DNA of 64,000 nt from Otis tarda (GCA_026413225.1 CM048553.1:21266501-21330500); one strand, 5' to 3'. Shown: positions 1 to 15,900, numbered from the stretch's first letter. Numbers and translations: made by a program. The notes: generated by a model not told the origin, from the sequence alone.

Positions 1-3000
1 AGATTCATCCATCTCTTCAGGAAAAATGGGGCAACCCCTCCAGCACATCCCTTACATCTCTGGCCTTCTTTTAAAATGTTGAATCTATTGCTTTTCCAGT
101 ACTTTCCCTCAAGATTTATTTTGGTGATGCAGAGGAGCAGTTGCTCCAAATACCTTCACTGTGTTCACCTTATTGTGGTATATTACTATCTATAAATGAT
201 TCTTTATAAAGCAAAAATGGGCAGGAATTGTTTCTTGTTCCTGCTTTTTTTTTTTTTTTTTTAGATCATGCTACTCAGATTTGAAGGATGGAAGAGACAA
301 TCATGACTTTTTCTTATGAACTCAATTTATAAAATACAACTTTTAAAAAAATTATGTTTGACACTTCTCTACAGATGCATTCACTGCTGTGCAATTGCAC
401 TCATTATTTTGTCCCTGCTTCTCTGATTTCCAAATGTAATTTGGAACAAATGCTTATTTGTTCCCTCACAATGATTAATGATCACCTTTAACTTCTGCAG
501 AGGAATGTACTTGCATGGCTTTTGCAATTGTTGCTAAACACAGAAAATTTAGTGCATTAAGGTAAAAATAAGCTTGCATATAAAAACATTAGCTGATTTT
601 TTTTATTGTTTTATTTCCATCTGTTTTGTAAGGCAAAAGATGTAAAGGCAAAAGACACAAGATGTAAAGTTTAAGAAGATAAAAGGAAGAAGTATTAGGT
701 CATTACTTAACAGGACAAATGAGCAAGTAATGAATGCCAAATAATAGACTGAAGTCAACATTATCTTCTTTGGTTTCAGTTTTAACAGAAAAGTTTAACA
801 TTTATCAGATAGTTAATAGATAGTTAATATTGTTAATATTTTATGTTAGTAAGACAGTTAATATTGCCAAATGTGAAAGCAAACATGGACCAGAATAGAA
901 AAATAATATTACAAATATATATAAGCAAGTAGTACTGGAACTGGAAGGGAATTGAGAAGTTTTAAGTAAAGGTTACATAATGGAAGCAATATCTTACTGT
1001 CAACAACTGACTGAGAACATGAGGAGAATGTATGAGAAACTAGAGAACTGGGAGAATGAAGGATACGTACTACAGTTAAGGGAAAAATACATACTATGCA
1101 ATTATAGCAAATCAGCTGAAAGTTGACAACTAATAAGACACTGGAACAAATTGCTAACAATAATCTTGTAAGCAGCTAGATAATTAGAAAGTAAGAAACC
1201 TACATTAGCTGCTTTTAATAAGGAGCAAGTCACATTCAGCAAGAGTAATCTTTTTTTTTTTCATGGTAAAGAGACTCAAAAGAGTAGAAATTACATTATT
1301 AAGGCTTTTAACATAATATCGTAAGACATTCTTTAAGCAGTTGAGGAGATTTGGTGCAGATGGAATTACTGCAAGATGAGAGTGCAAATGAGTGTGCAAA
1401 TAGGAGTGTGACATTTTTTTAAAGCTGAGCTGTCAATAGTTTTTTATCAAATTAAAAGAAAATGATAATAGGGCTTTTTATAGGTCTGTTCCAGGGCCTA
1501 ATATAATTATAGTGCTGACTAACTGTTTGGATAGTACAATGAAAAAATGTTTTAAAAATGTGGATAACACTGAATTGGGCAGAATTACAAGCATTCTGAA
1601 GGATATTATCAGAATTTAAAATAATCTCAGTATGCAAAAACCAGTTTCAAACCAATAACATAAAGTTAGGAAAGAAAAATCAAATTATCAAATGCAGTAG
1701 CATTGAATTAAGAGCAGCATTTGCTAAGCCAGCAATAAAAAAGGAGAAGTTCTGTAGATTGTCATGGACTGCAAGTTAAATATCAGTCAATAATGGATTA
1801 TTGTTGACAAAAAGAGTCCATTTTCCCTGTCCTTCTTCGCACTCAAGAGCAATTTAAGTTTTTACTCATCCTTGGCCTCTCTGTTGAAAGGGTGAGGAAG
1901 GCTAGGGGTAGTTTTGCAACACCTGTGGTGCTTTTCATCTGAGAACTGTACTGACAATTCTGCATTAAATGTAATCCAGTCTCTGTTTGCATCAGGCCTG
2001 TTGGTACTGGGACATAGCAAAAGTTATTCAGAGGTAAGAGGTTCTGACCAATAAAAATAGTTAAAGATGGTGCAGGGAAAATGCATGGCACTGAATTGTA
2101 CAATTGCCAAGTTATTTTGAATGACAGCCCTCAGGACAGCAGTTCTGTTGTCTTCTAGGGTAGGACTCAGCACTTGGCTCTTGCTTCTGTTTCTCAGTAT
2201 TTGGTTAGTTTCGAAGATGTATTTATTTTTCATAAACAAAGGAATGATTCGGTAGCAGAATGTGTAAAAACTATCCCTCCCTTCATTTCAGTTTAAGAAG
2301 TGTTAAATATGAATCTAGGGGGTGTTGTTTTTGAAGCTACCATCAGAAGCTTATGTTTCTGAAGGTTTTACTGGCAATTTTTGCAGCATGAGTAACTCAT
2401 ACCAACTGTGAATAAGTCTATGTGCAATAAATTCACTTCTGACTGAAGGAGGAATTCAATAACTGAAACATCAAAGGGCTAAGAGAATCTGTGGAAACAG
2501 AATAGACTGAACAGATGTAATAACTGATTAAAACATTCATCTGAATGTATAGAACTGATTAACAGTTAATTCCATTTAGGCTCCCAATTCTATGGGAACT
2601 CAAATGATAGATTTGTCATGTTTTTGGCTTACATTATTTGCTATATTTTCAGGGAGAGAATACTCTTAAATTTGATCCATTGATGCTACTTAGGCGAAAA
2701 ATAGAAATCAGTATTCCTGTTCTGTCTCAATGTTGTTGTGGGCATCATACCTGGGAATTTATTGGCAAGTACTAGAGCACAAATCTCCATGCATTCTGAC
2801 TGGAACACTGATTATGTTACAATTCCCTGATACAATAATGGGTCATAGAAAAATACAACTATTCTCTTCTATAAATGAAAAAATGAGCAAGAGCATGGAG
2901 TTGTTTTCATCAATACTTGAAGACACAATGGGAAAGAAATAAGACATTTCCTATATTTAGGCCCCTTGGTAGTGTTACACTTCAGAGTTTCTTTCATCTT

Positions 3001-3759
3001 TGTGAATGGAGTTGATCTGTCTTTTTAAGTACTTGTGTTGTTGGGTGAAAATAATTCAACTCCAATATCAAGATATGAGAGCCACTAACTTAATGATACC
3101 AACTGTACTGCTCTTGCTTTCATTAAGTAGCGGTACAACAGCATCAATATTAAGTTATTAAACAAGACTTTCAAAGGGGAACATTCTAACAGCAGCAAGC
3201 CTCCACAGGACAAGGGAGCTAAGAAAGATGGAAATAGTTATCACTGCTCAACTGGTATTCGTGCTTTGATTTGACATGGCTATTTTATCTACTGGTAAGT
3301 AGAACAGGAAGATTACTGCTCTAAAACATGGACAAAGCAAATCAGGTGGCTAAGCAAGAGCTTTCCAGACATCCTGAGCCAGTAACTTCTCTTTTTTCTA
3401 TGTCTCCATAGAGAAAAGCACTTATTTTCCCATGTCTAGAATGGGAAGAAGGCTAGAAAAGCTGTTACTATAGATTTTTCCCCTTAAATATCTAAATTAT
3501 TAAATTCTGTAACAGCTGGGGTTTGCCCTTGAAGTCTTACTGCAGAACATTCACCCATCAAATTATTTTTTAGCTGAGATGGCAAATACCCAGGTTTTAT
3601 AATTGCATAGATCAGTGGAACAATACCAAGTCACTGTTTTGCACAAACTAACTTAGGGGGTAGGCATGTGCTAGCAGGCATGCTTCCTTGTGTTTTGGCT
3701 GGTAACACCTGGGCTGCCATATCTTTACCCTTCAAAAATGAATGCATGTTTCTTCTTAC
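1..3759. other. Intronic sequence 3' of exon 7; no exon recognised
   Basis: AT-rich DNA with short poly-T runs (near 241-262 and 1250-1260). Small ORFs occur on both strands, but none has both good splice sites and MAM or LDL-receptor motifs. It is presumably intron 7 of the MAM gene. Confidence 0.5.
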
Positions 3760-3917
3760 CTGATTAGTAAACAGTACCACCTTGAGAACACTGCTATCTG
3801 CCATGGAGTAATGAAACTGAAAATGGCAATTCTTGCTGGAGCAATGGCACATGGAGCTGTTAAGATAAGCACTTTTGTATAATGCATTGTCATTAGCTTC
3901 TAACCACTCAAAATGGC
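3760..3917 (-). CDS. Coding exon 7: middle of MAM domain 2
   Basis: The acceptor is TTTTCAG and the donor GTAAGAAG; the exon enters in phase 1 and leaves in phase 0 with 52 full codons. The segment [20 protein letters not shown] matches the MAM core and is the counterpart of exon 4. An NSS sequon is present. The last third of this domain must lie at lower coordinates, and I could not find a convincing exon for it in positions 1-3759. Confidence 0.8.
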
Positions 3918-6900
3918 CTGAAAAATAATAAAAAAAAAGAGTGCACTTTTTCACAAAACATGTATTTTTTTTCCTTAGTCAATGAAAATAAGGACTATTT
4001 TCCCGTAATTAAACAATGGACCCATTCCTGTCACAATGAAATCTGATTGTCATGCTCCTGATGTGACTTGCATGTCATCTAAGTGTTTCCTATTTAAAAG
4101 ATATTTATTTATCTCCATTTGACTCACAGATAGCCCCAGAAACCAAGGATTACCTCAGTGATTAGTATTAGTGATATAGTGATTAGTAACCACTAACAGT
4201 GGTTAGTATTTTGAAGTTGTTACTTCGCATGGTAAAAGCTGTAGGAAGTCCTGCATTCAGTTCAGCCTCCTCAACATTTCCAACCATGCAATATCTAATC
4301 AAAATATATTTGGAAACTGGGCTTTCTTCGTTCTTCTACTATGGTTCCTAGGAAACACATTTTTTAAAGTAATACTTCTGTAGACTTTTCAAAATTAAAA
4401 AAAAAAAAAAGGAGAGGGAAGAGGAGCTTTCTATCTGACTGCTACAGGAGGCAGTAGCATCTCCACCATGTAATCAAGGTCTTCACTTCTCAGCCAGAAT
4501 TTCTGCAGCAACATGTTGGAAGATATTGTCTTTCCATCTGAAGCAGAAAAGCAATTTGTGCTCTTCTTGACCTACTGCCCCTTATAAAGGCATTCCTACA
4601 GAGATCTAAAAGAGTATTCCGTCCCCTCAACAGTTTCTTATTTGTCAGAAAAAAAAGGCTAAATACTTTTTATTAAGTATATCAGGTCTTTTTTCCTCCT
4701 TCTGAGTCACTGAATATTTTGCTGCCTTCTGAAGCAGCTATTAAAGTAATAAACAAGGACTGATTTAAGGTCTTAAGTACACTGTTTATGTGTTCATGTC
4801 TCTAAATACAACTTATCTCAAAAGCAGGTGTTATACGATTTATTTCAGTTGAAGGGATAACATGCCATTTCACAACAAAAACATTCAATTTTTATAAGGG
4901 CTCACAGTCTTTTCCTTCTGTTGCCAGTTCACTCTGTGTTATGCAGCATTTTACATTGAAATACATGGTTGCAATTTCAGTGGAACTAGGTTTGTAATTC
5001 CATGCCACAGCAGCTAACCTCGATGTAAGGAAATATTACAGATTTAACCCAGAATTTTTTTTGTCAGAGATCAATAAAACATCTACACTTCTATGGCTAC
5101 TGCCTTGTGCAGAGGAGAAATATGCATGAACATTAGAACATACACTACCTGTTCTTTATCTAACTTCAGAATTCTCTAGTGCCATTATAAAACCAACCAA
5201 ATTTATTTTATGAGCCTAATCACAATTAACATTCCTTTCACTCTTTCGATTTAAGTTCCTGAATCTTTAAAAACAGATTAAAGTGGAGCCGACATGACTT
5301 TTAGATAAGAAAGCAAGTGAACAGCACTAGATAAACGAAAGTTCTATGAAACATCCAGAATGGCCGTGCGTCCACAAGGGATACCGTCTGTTCTTCAGGG
5401 AATATATTTTATGCAAGTATTGTGAATGCTTCTAAGACAAATTGAGGCCTGCTTTCAGAAATCAAGACTCCAGAAACTCCTATCCTGAAAATACTGATTT
5501 TTTAATTATTTTTTTTTCCCTCTTCTCTATAGAGTGTAAAAGTAGAACCATGTCAGGCCATGGCCCAGAAGGCCAACCGCATCCTGGGCTGCATCAAGAG
5601 GAGCGTGGCCAGCAGCTCGAGGGAGGTGATTCTGCCCCTCTACTCTGCCCTGGTGAGACCCCACCTGGAGTACTGTGTCCAGTTCTGGAGTCCCCAACAC
5701 AAGAAGGACATGGACCAGTTGGAAAGGGTCCAGAGGAGGGCCACAAAGATGATCAGAGGGCTGGAGCACCTCTCCTATGAGGACAGGCTGAGAGAGTTGG
5801 GGCTGTTCAGCCTGGAGAAGAGGAGGCTCCGGGGAGACCTGATAGCGGTCTTCCAATACCTCAAGGGGGCCTACAGGAAAGATGGGGAGAAGCTGTTCAG
5901 TAGGGCCTCTTGTGATAGGACAAGGGGTAATGGGTTTAAATTAGAAGGAGGTAGGTTTAGATTAGATATTAGAAAAAAATTTTTTACAATGAGAGTTGTA
6001 GAGCACTGGAACAGGTTGCCCAGAGAGGTGGTGGGTGCCCCATCCCTGGAAATGTTCAAGGCCAGGCTGAGCAACCTGATCTAGTCAGGGATGTCCCTGC
6101 TTCTTGCAGGGGGGTTGGACTAGATGACCTTTGAAGGTCCCTTCCAACTCTAACCATTCTATGATTCTATGATAAATAAACTGCTAATCTGCTTATTTGC
6201 TTCCCCACTTCCAGGGATTTTTTATCATTATTACCTTTAGCCAACATCTACCGAGTAGCTTTCTAAAGATTAAGAGTATTTGGAATGTTGGGTTTTTTTT
6301 TTTCATTTGTTACAAACTTTGCAGCTTTTCTCTAAGGTCTGCATTTCTCTCAGTCCAATACACTGCATAACATATTACTGTGTTTATACTCTGACCTTAT
6401 TTACTTCTTGTTCTCTTGAATTGTCATTAATTTATGCTTCTGAAATGCCAAACTTTGCCATGTTTTTAGAAGTAGAAAAGCCACTTCACTTCTGCCAATG
6501 GGGTAGGAGGGCTATTGAATCAGGGAGATGTGTATGTTTCTGGCAAGAGGTGCTGGGATCGTTGCCAGGACAAAGAGTGTAGAGTAATATCTTCCCATAA
6601 AGCTTTTTCTTTTGTCCACATGGCTACGTAGTCAGGTTTTAGATAGACAGTCTTGTTTCTTTCAGTTTTGAAGAAAAATTTTGTCTGTCATAAGCTAAAT
6701 CTTGGAGTCCTGCAGGAAGATCAGCCACTGACAGCAACGGAGTCCAGCTACAAGCAAAGCTTACAACTTGGTGCTGAGGTGGCCCAGTCTCTTCCCAGAG
6801 CTGGGGTCGGCTAGTGAACCTCTCTGTATCCTGCTACACTAAAAAACTCAAAGACTATAAACATTTAGCTGCTTGGCTCCATCTTAACCATTTTCTGACT

Positions 6901-9900
6901 CAAATCTTTTGCAACTCCTTCGGCTTTAATTCATGGGTTTTTATTTCACAAAGTACATGACTTTGAATCTGTGCCATGAGTTTTAGAGTAACAACTGAGC
7001 CTTCAGTTAAAACTGAGCCTCAGAATGGGACCTTTTCTTTTCTGGCAAGTTCTCTTCCCCAGCAGAGAACGGTTCAGTCTCTGAACTAGTCCCCTGCAGC
7101 CTTCCCACTCAGTCATTCTGAAGAAAGAAGTCAAATCTGAATTGTTATTGTTGCTACTGTTTGAAGGTGAATTTTCATGGACTCACAAGTCGTGGATGAA
7201 ATCTTGGGGAAAAAAAAAAAGAGTAATGTGATAAAATCATATGATCTAATGATTTGGCTGGTTTTTCATGTTTAAACTTGAGGGATTTTTATAACTTGTT
7301 CTTTGAAACGTTGGGTTTAAAATCCCTGCTGCTTCCTTTGATTTCTTTTTGCATCTCATAATCTTTGTTTTTATTACACAGAGAACTGGTTTAATTAGTT
7401 TCTTATTTAAGAATTGTTACCCCAAATGTAGGAAACTAGATTAATCCAATGTAAGAAGAATGAACTATGGAAAATACATAGCATGCTGGAAATATCAAAA
7501 AAAGAAAAAAAAAAACCACCACCACCAAAGTATTTTCTGAACAGTATTGCAGGGGAATATAAAACCTCTGTAAGAACTTTTGACACTAGAGAAATTAAGA
7601 GAAAAAGTTATAGAAAAAGTGCCTACAAAACAACATTGGAGAAAAGAAGCAATAAAAGAACAAAGAAAAAAAGTCCACCAAGGACAGAAGGTATTTTAAT
7701 AAATTTAAGAATACCAGGAAAGGAGGATTATTCAAAGTCTATAAGCAATCCTTTCCTTATAAATATTATTGTCTAGATCTCTACTTCATGATTTATTTTC
7801 TTACCCATCTTCTATTTATAGTAGTGAAAGCTCTGATCAAAATCAGAAACTAAAGTTTATTCAAGCTCTATTTGCATAGCAAGTTTGAGCCCTCAAGCAT
7901 GGCATTTTTGCAACTGCATACCATTTCTTTAGTTTTCAAAAGTTTAGTTAATATTCATTGTCCTCATTTAAGCCTCAAGAAATCTGCATGAGTAGAAATA
8001 CTGAATGCATTGAGAGGTGAGCAATCATAGTTCAAATTTTTCAATACTTTTCAATGTTAATGATGAATTAAATTCTGTATGTTGTTTCAACATTTATTTC
8101 TTCTCACATCTTTTTTCCTTTGTGACATGGAAGCACAGGGAATTTCCCTGTTATGTTGTGTTATATGTTCAGCCTCCTCAGCTACTTGTGCATATTTATA
8201 CAATAATCTCCAAGCAACTATACAACAGACATTTCAAAATGTTTTCTGTTTCAGTAGACATTGCTTGTGACCTGGTCTTGTAAAAGCCACTTACAGAATT
8301 TCAGCTTTTTTTTTCCTGTTGTCACAATATTGCTATAAAAGGGAAATCCATAGCCATAACTAGCCCTTGAGGTATTATGTTAAGGTATAACACTGATACA
8401 GCACCTTTCAGGGAGGTGTTTAAAATAAAATCAAATGAAAAGTCTCTTTGTTTTTTGTTTGATATACTTGTGGAAATTGAAAGGTGGTGTGACTTTTTTA
8501 TTATTTCATTCTTTCTTTCTTTTTTTTTCTAAAAAGATGAGAAAAAAATCTGCTTTACTAGTCTATATGCTCTCTGTTGTACATAAATGTTAATATGCAA
8601 AAATTCATCTTAACAGAGTGCATACACTCAAGCAGTTCTCCTTGCTATTCCATTATAACTTGATTTAGAGTTACTAGAGTGTGTTGAAATGCATGCTAAA
8701 ATGTATTTTAAAAATCTTTCTAAAATGCAAATGATATCTAAGCATTCATTCTTCTGCTATCAATGGGTTGTACTCCATTTCTGTGGGCTCAAAGTTCAAG
8801 TAGTAATCTCTACACTATCAGTTCTTCAAAACTGCATCACAAATTACGCTATTACAACCAGAGCTATTTAACTTCTTAGAAGGCTGTCTCCACAGAGAAG
8901 CCAAACACTTAGCTGGCAAGACAATTCCACTTCACATTACAATACTTAGACATTTATACCCATTAAGCTTTCAAAAAACTTTTCCATAAACCTAAAGACA
9001 GGCACCACACGGTGACTCCAAAAACAAGTGGTGCTCTTTACTTCTGAAAATATAACTGGGTTAACTTCATTGTTTTTAGGAGTAATAAACTATTTTCTAC
9101 AATAAATGCTTCTCTACAGCTCCCCTAATTACAGGTTTAAAGTAAGCAAATCTCCAGACTTTATGCTCAAACATAGTGGAACTACACAAGTAAAACTGCC
9201 AAGTGTCAAAACCAAAACGAAACAGAAAAAACGCACACAAGCGCTGTGGGGTTAAATGGATTCAATTTAATTTCAATGAACTGTTGCATAGATCTCATAC
9301 AAAGAACTAACTGGAGAAAAAAAAAACAATTATTAATTTATGTGAGAATTCTTACATTAAAATCTTTCATGTTTTACCAGCGCATGTGTCCACATCACCC
9401 TTACTGAATGGTCAAAGCAGAAGATAATTAAGGACAAGATACATACAACTACTTTTCATGGCTTTGTTCTGTTTCTACATAGGGTCATCACCATGTCCTT
9501 AAAAGCATCATATTCTTCATGACAGCCAGTAATTGCACATTAACTTAAATTTCCCACCTTCAGTACTGTTGCTCCAATCTTTCAGGAAGGAACAGGAGGC
9601 AATCTTGTGCCCAGCTTGCAGTCTTGCCCACACAGCAGGCTCAGTCAGCTGATCTGAATGCCACTCACACACATCAAGCTCAAAAGCAGAAGTCTGCAGT
9701 GCTAAAAGACAAAGAAAAACAATCACTTAACTTCTTAAGAAGTCATTATTTATGGCACTACTTCCCATTAGAAACATATGCTTTCTTAAACGACTTGATA
9801 ACATTGCTGCCTCCAGTTACTTCAAAAGTGTTGTGTATCACTGAGTGCTGCCTAGTATTTCAGGCTGCCACCCTTAATGATATTGCTTTTAAAAAAAATC

Positions 9901-12900
9901 ATTCCATGAAGATGGATGCTTCTTTCAGAGCAATGAAGTGCTATTTATGCCAGCCAGTCATTGCAACCTTCATCAGTTCACTTCTGCAGAGACAGTTGCC
10001 AGCAAACAAAAAAAAATGACATGTCATAACAAGAAATACCTATTTACTTTTCTAGATAATAGCTACAGAAAAATCACTTCTAACTGAGAGGTTAAACTCA
10101 GCAGCATTTCCATAACAGTTGCAACAGAATGCTTCTTTTTAGAACCAAAATGTTTCTGAATACACCACCATATATTTTCAAGAACTTTTTAAGGGCAAAT
10201 CATGCCTGACTCCTCTAGTGGTCTACGATGGAGTAACTGCATCAGTGGACAAGGGAAGGGCTATAGAGGCTATGGAGTTCTATAAGGCCTGTAGTACAGT
10301 CCCCTACAACATTCTTACTTCTACATTGCAGAGATGTGGGTTTGATGGATGGAATGTGAGACAGATAAGGAATTGCTTGGGTGACCAAAGAGTTACAGTC
10401 AATTGCTCAATGTCCATTGGAAAATCAGTAATGAGTGGTATCCCTCAAGGGTCCGTACGGAGTCCAATGCTATATAATATCTTCATTATGGTGTAGATAG
10501 TGGGTTTCACTGTACCTTCAGCAAGTTTGCAGCTGACACCAAGTTGAGTGGTGCAGCTGATACACTGGAGGGAAGGGATGCCATCCAGTGACACCTTGAC
10601 AGGCTTGAGGAGTGGGCCTATGTAAACCTCATGAAGTTTGACAATGTCAAGTTCAAGATCTTGCATCTGAGTCAGGGCAATCACCACTATCAGTACAGAC
10701 TGAAGGATTAGCTGATAGAGAACAGCCCTACAGAGAAGGACTTAAGGCTACTGGTGGATGAAATATTAGATACGAGCCAGCAATGTACACCCGCAGTCCA
10801 AAAAGCCAAATACATCCTAGAAGTATAAAAAGAAGTGTGGTCAGCAGGTCAATGGAGGTGATTCTGCCCCTCTACTCCTCTCATGAGACCCACCTGGAGT
10901 ATTGTGTCCAGCTCTGGAATTCCTGGCATAAGAAAGACATGGATCTATTAAAGTGGGTCCAGAGGAGTACCACAAAGATGATCAGAGGGCTGGAGCACCT
11001 CTCCTATGAGGAAAGGCTGAGAGAGTTGGAGTTGCTCAGCCTGGAGAAAAGAAGGCTCCAGGGAGACCTTGCAGCCTTTCGATACTTAAAGGGGACTTAT
11101 AAGAAAGATGGAGAGACACATTCTACCAAGACTTGCAGTTACAGGACAAGGGGCAATGGTTTTAAGCTGAAAGAGAGAAGATTGAGATTGCATATAAGGA
11201 AGATATTTTTTATGATGATGGTGGTGAGACTTTAGAACAAGTTGCCAAGAGAAGTTGTGGATGCCCCATCGCGGGAAGTATTCAAGGTCAGGATGGATGG
11301 GGCTTTGAGCAACCTGGTCTAGTGCAATATGTCCCTGCCCATGTCAGTGGGGTTGGGACTGGATGATCTTTAAATGTCCCTTCCAATGCAAACCATTCTA
11401 TGAGTCTATGACTCCATGAAGTAGGAGATGCCAGAATATAGTTGCAAAATTTTGCTTAATTAATAATGGCTACAGAAAGAAAGTAATGATTTTAAGCAAG
11501 ATTGCACTAAGATAATGGAAGTTCCATTTCTTAATGTTGTTGCAGGGGAAAGGCAACCTTCCAGTTAAGACAGACTCTTAAATAGCAGTCAGGGTATCTC
11601 ACAGAAAACATAGAGATTCCCAACTGTACAGAGGAAACAATTTTGTGTCAGTGCACACAGACATTACTGTCTACTACATCTCAGAGTTATTGTGTTCCTC
11701 ACATTACTGGCATCTCAGTTAAATATCCTGTCCAGTTGATGCTACAAACCTCCAATTTCTTCCTTGTTCCAGTGTGGCATAAACATGTGCGCTTTTTTTT
11801 CAAACCATGTGTATTAAGTGAGAAGGCACTCTGGAAAACTTATTTCCCATGGAAAATTAGAAATTCTAGAATGGTCTAGAAAAGGATTAATTTTGTCAAT
11901 TTCAATATTTGGAAAAAAATTGCAAATACACTCAAAAAGAATCAAGCTCTTCATTAAGCACTTTTAAACTATTGAAACAAAACATTTTTATTCATTCGGC
12001 ATTTAAAAAATTTAGTTGTAAATACTTCTGAGGTGTTTTGTATGTTTTGACAATAATCTCAGTCTCTTGGGGGAAATAATACCCATTTTCCAGCTCTTAA
12101 TTCTGTAGTATGTCAGACAACAGTAAGATTAGTATTTTGGATTTTCTGACTTCCAACCCTGTAGCAGTTAATCTGAAAGACCCTGCACCTGAGTCTACAT
12201 CTGCAATGTTAAAGGTTACATCTTTGCATGATTAGAATTAACTAAGGAATTAAGTTTGAGATTTTTTCAGTTGAAGTCTAAATTTATACACTGTAAGTAA
12301 TAAATATATAATTACTCAAGTTTTCCAGAAAACAAAACAAAACAAACAAACCCACAAACCTAGCTTTGCAGAGCAAGTATACCACTTTTGCATTACAAAT
12401 GACTGAAGGAGGACAAAAACCTCATTCTCCCTTATAGCAATCCACTTTCATACGTTAGGGCTCTTTGCTTTCGTGCCTACAGCGAGATCAGAACAACAAT
12501 CTTAATAGGGTTCTTCACATACATAGCTTGTCAGGAGTCAAGAGGAGTTTCTACAGGGCAATCAGACCCTTGGATAAGAATATGAAGCCTTTGAATAGAA
12601 GGACTGCTACAAGTATAACTAAAGGAGATTTTGTATTACATATGTTTTAGAGCATAACTTTAATATTTTCTATTTGACAGTTAAAATATTTTTTCTGCTG
12701 CACCTATGTGTCGTAGTTCAGGCCCAATCAGGACCAGACTACGCAGTCTTTCTCTCACTCCCCCCACCCTCCGAGAGAACAGGGAGAGAAAATATAAGGA
12801 AAAAAATGGCTCGAGGTTTGAGATAAGGACAGGGAGAAATCCTTAAAGTTACCGTCACAGGCAAAACAGACTTGACTTGGGGAAAACTATTCATTTATTA

Positions 12901-15900
12901 CTACAAACAGTAGGATAATGAGACAGAGAACAAGATAACCTCCATCCACCCCTCCCTCTTCCCAAGCTTAACATTATCTCTACTACCTTCGCCCCCCCGA
13001 GCGGCACAGGGGGGAAGAGGGAATGGGTGTTGCAGTCAGTTCATCATACGTTGTTTCACGCCGCTGCTTCATGGTCGGGGGAAGAACTCCTCACATTCCT
13101 CCCCTGCTCCATCGTGGGGTCCCTCCCACGGGCCACAGTCCTTCGTGGAACTGCTCCAGCGTGGGTCATCTCTTCCACGGAGTACAGTCTCTCCAGAACG
13201 GCTGTCCCAGCGGGCCCTCCACGGGCCACAGCCGCCTTCAGGCATCCACCTCCCCCAGTACGGGGTCCTTCATGGGCTCCAAGTGGATCTCTGCTCCTCC
13301 ATGGGCCTCCATGGGCTGCAGGGGGACAACCTGCTCCACCATGGTCGTCACCACAGGCTGCAGGGGAATCTTGGCCAGGAGCCGCATTACTCCTCCCCCT
13401 CCTTCTGAACTGACCTTGGCATCTGCAGCCGTTCCTCACAACAGGCTGGTAGATGTCTCTCAGGATCTTTTTTACATCTTATTCACTTCTCATCTCCTTT
13501 CCACTTCTTGCAGCCGGGCCGGGCCGAGTTGGGCCCAATCGGCTGCCTGGCGAGAGGCCAGAGGGTGAGGCCTGCAAGGCCCATGAGGCCTGCGCCTCCC
13601 CCTCTGCGCCTCTGCCCCCACTCAGCTTCTTCACATCTTCTCTTCTCTCTTTTTTTTTTCTGTTTTCCCCTTCTTAAATATGTTATCGCAGAGGCGTTAT
13701 CACACGACATTCTGCTACCAATCGGCTCAACCTTGGCCAGCAGCAGGTCCGCCCTAGGCCCGGCCGAGTCCACTGAACAAAGGGGAGCGACTTCTAGCAG
13801 TTTCCTGCAGAAGCTACCACCTTAGGCCCCCCCTCACTAATAAAACCACGACACTATGTAATTGTGTAACAAAAAGCTGTGGTATTTTTGAGTGATAACC
13901 GAAACAATTTGGCAGCTGTTGGGAAAACTACAAACTGTAGAGTATCTTAAATTGCTATACTGAAGATAGGGTTTTGTTTGCGTTTTCTAAATGCATGAAG
14001 TTTACTGGCTAGCAAAACTGGACAAAAAAAAAAAAAACTGAAGGGAAGCAGTTTGGGAGACAGGAGAGGAAGAGAAGGGAAGAAAAAACTTAAAACTTAA
14101 TGAAATTATGTTTATATTTAGTTTGCGTCAAGAAACTCCGGAAAGGACAAATACTTAAGCTATTTTACTCACGAGTCTAAAAAGAGTCATGCTAATGAAT
14201 ACAAATGCATAGGTAATTTCTTATGTACTTTTACACTGGGATTGAAAATCATGAAGAGCACATTAAAAATGCAAATTTTAGCTACAAATTTCATGCAATT
14301 AAAGTGGTCCTCACTTAAAGTCTTCTTATCCAGACATTTCATAAGGACTAGAGAAAAAATTATTTCAAATTCAAACAATCATTAATCTGACCTTTTGTTT
14401 TAATTATTGGAAAATGTTCAGTAGTATAATTCCTCTTTCAGAGAGAAAATTAAGATCCTTTGACCCTGTTCGTGGCTGCTGTGAGCAATTTATATGTCAT
14501 CTAATGAAGCTGACTTTTCCTAATGGGGAAGCATAGGATAAGAACTGGCTCTTATTAGAACATACCTGAGGTACTTAACAGTGTGGCAGCTCAATCTGTA
14601 TGCCACACTGTATACCTCAACAGCTGCCATATAAGGTAAGTTTAACACCTAGGTTTATAAGTTATGGTGAGTACACCCTGCTTCTGTTTCAATTTTTTAT
14701 TTTTTCATCTCTTTGAGACAGTATTTCATCTCTGTAGCTGATTTTTTTTTTTCATTTTGGTTTGCTTTAGAAGCACTTTGTTTAAGAAAAAAAGCCAATA
14801 TATTTGTACAGAGAGATTTATAACCTTCTGCAGGAACTGGTTAAGCCATTATATAAGTTGCTAGAACCTAGCAATGCAATTTTTTTCCATTTTAAACCTA
14901 CACTTTCTTCTGTAGAAATCCTCCAAAGAACCAAAAGGAGTTGGGAGAATCACTTATCTGTCCTCTTTACATTGAATCAAATTAATTTTTTAAAAGAAAA
15001 CACATTGTAAACTTACCTGAGTTCTAACACAATTATGCTCAAAGTTTTAAATTATCACCCTTGCTCATTTAAGTAGTATTGCTAGAAAGCCTGTACAAAA
15101 CAGTAAAGCAAGATGGGCTATGCCATGAAAATATTTATATAACATTTGCTTCTATATTTCTCCATTGTAAGAAAGTTGAAATGTGGAGAGACTTACATGA
15201 CCAAGTTTAGTTACATGAAACTTCATTTCCCTCGTATAGATCCCCTTTGAAATAAATACAGTCTGCATCAAACAGTGCATTCCAAATCTCAAGTTCAATT
15301 TAAAGACCAAACTCTCAGAGCCTGTGCTACCACTCAGAGCCAGGAAAACAAAGGACAAAAACAAATGGTCTGGCTGCAGAGCTGGCTAGCCTGACATTAC
15401 AGCTCTTGGATGTAACAGAGTGGAACAAAATAGCCCCACTACACAGCTGAGGATCAAGACCTTCATGCATTTAAAAATATGCAGAAGTGCCTTGGGAATC
15501 TCCCTATAATCAGCTCCAAAGCTTTTCCTGAGCTGGCTGAACACATCAATTCTTTGGCCAGAAAACAGTAGGTATTTTCTACCCACTGAAGCCTGAGTTC
15601 TCTCCTGGCTGCAGGAAGCTACATTTACACTGTACAAGATTTCTTAAGGTATTTACTGTCATTCTTGGTAACCATGTTTAGATGTGATAAAACAGGTGAT
15701 GGTTTAGATGAACCAAAATGGGACAGATTAAAACAATTACGGAGATAAGAAAGGCTTTGAAAAATCAAAAAGCTTTCCTTTGTGTTTTCTCTTCTAATCC
15801 AAGGGGAAGACAGAGTAAAATTACTTGTCTCCTGAAAAACAGGTATTCTTACCACATGCCAGAGAACATCCCTCACTGAAAGTAATATCATCAATGGCAA

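Noticed and set aside
13023-13568. 181-codon plus-strand ORF with overlapping ORFs on both strands
   Set aside because: Antisense to the solo LTR at 12709; composition artefact with no recognisable domain.
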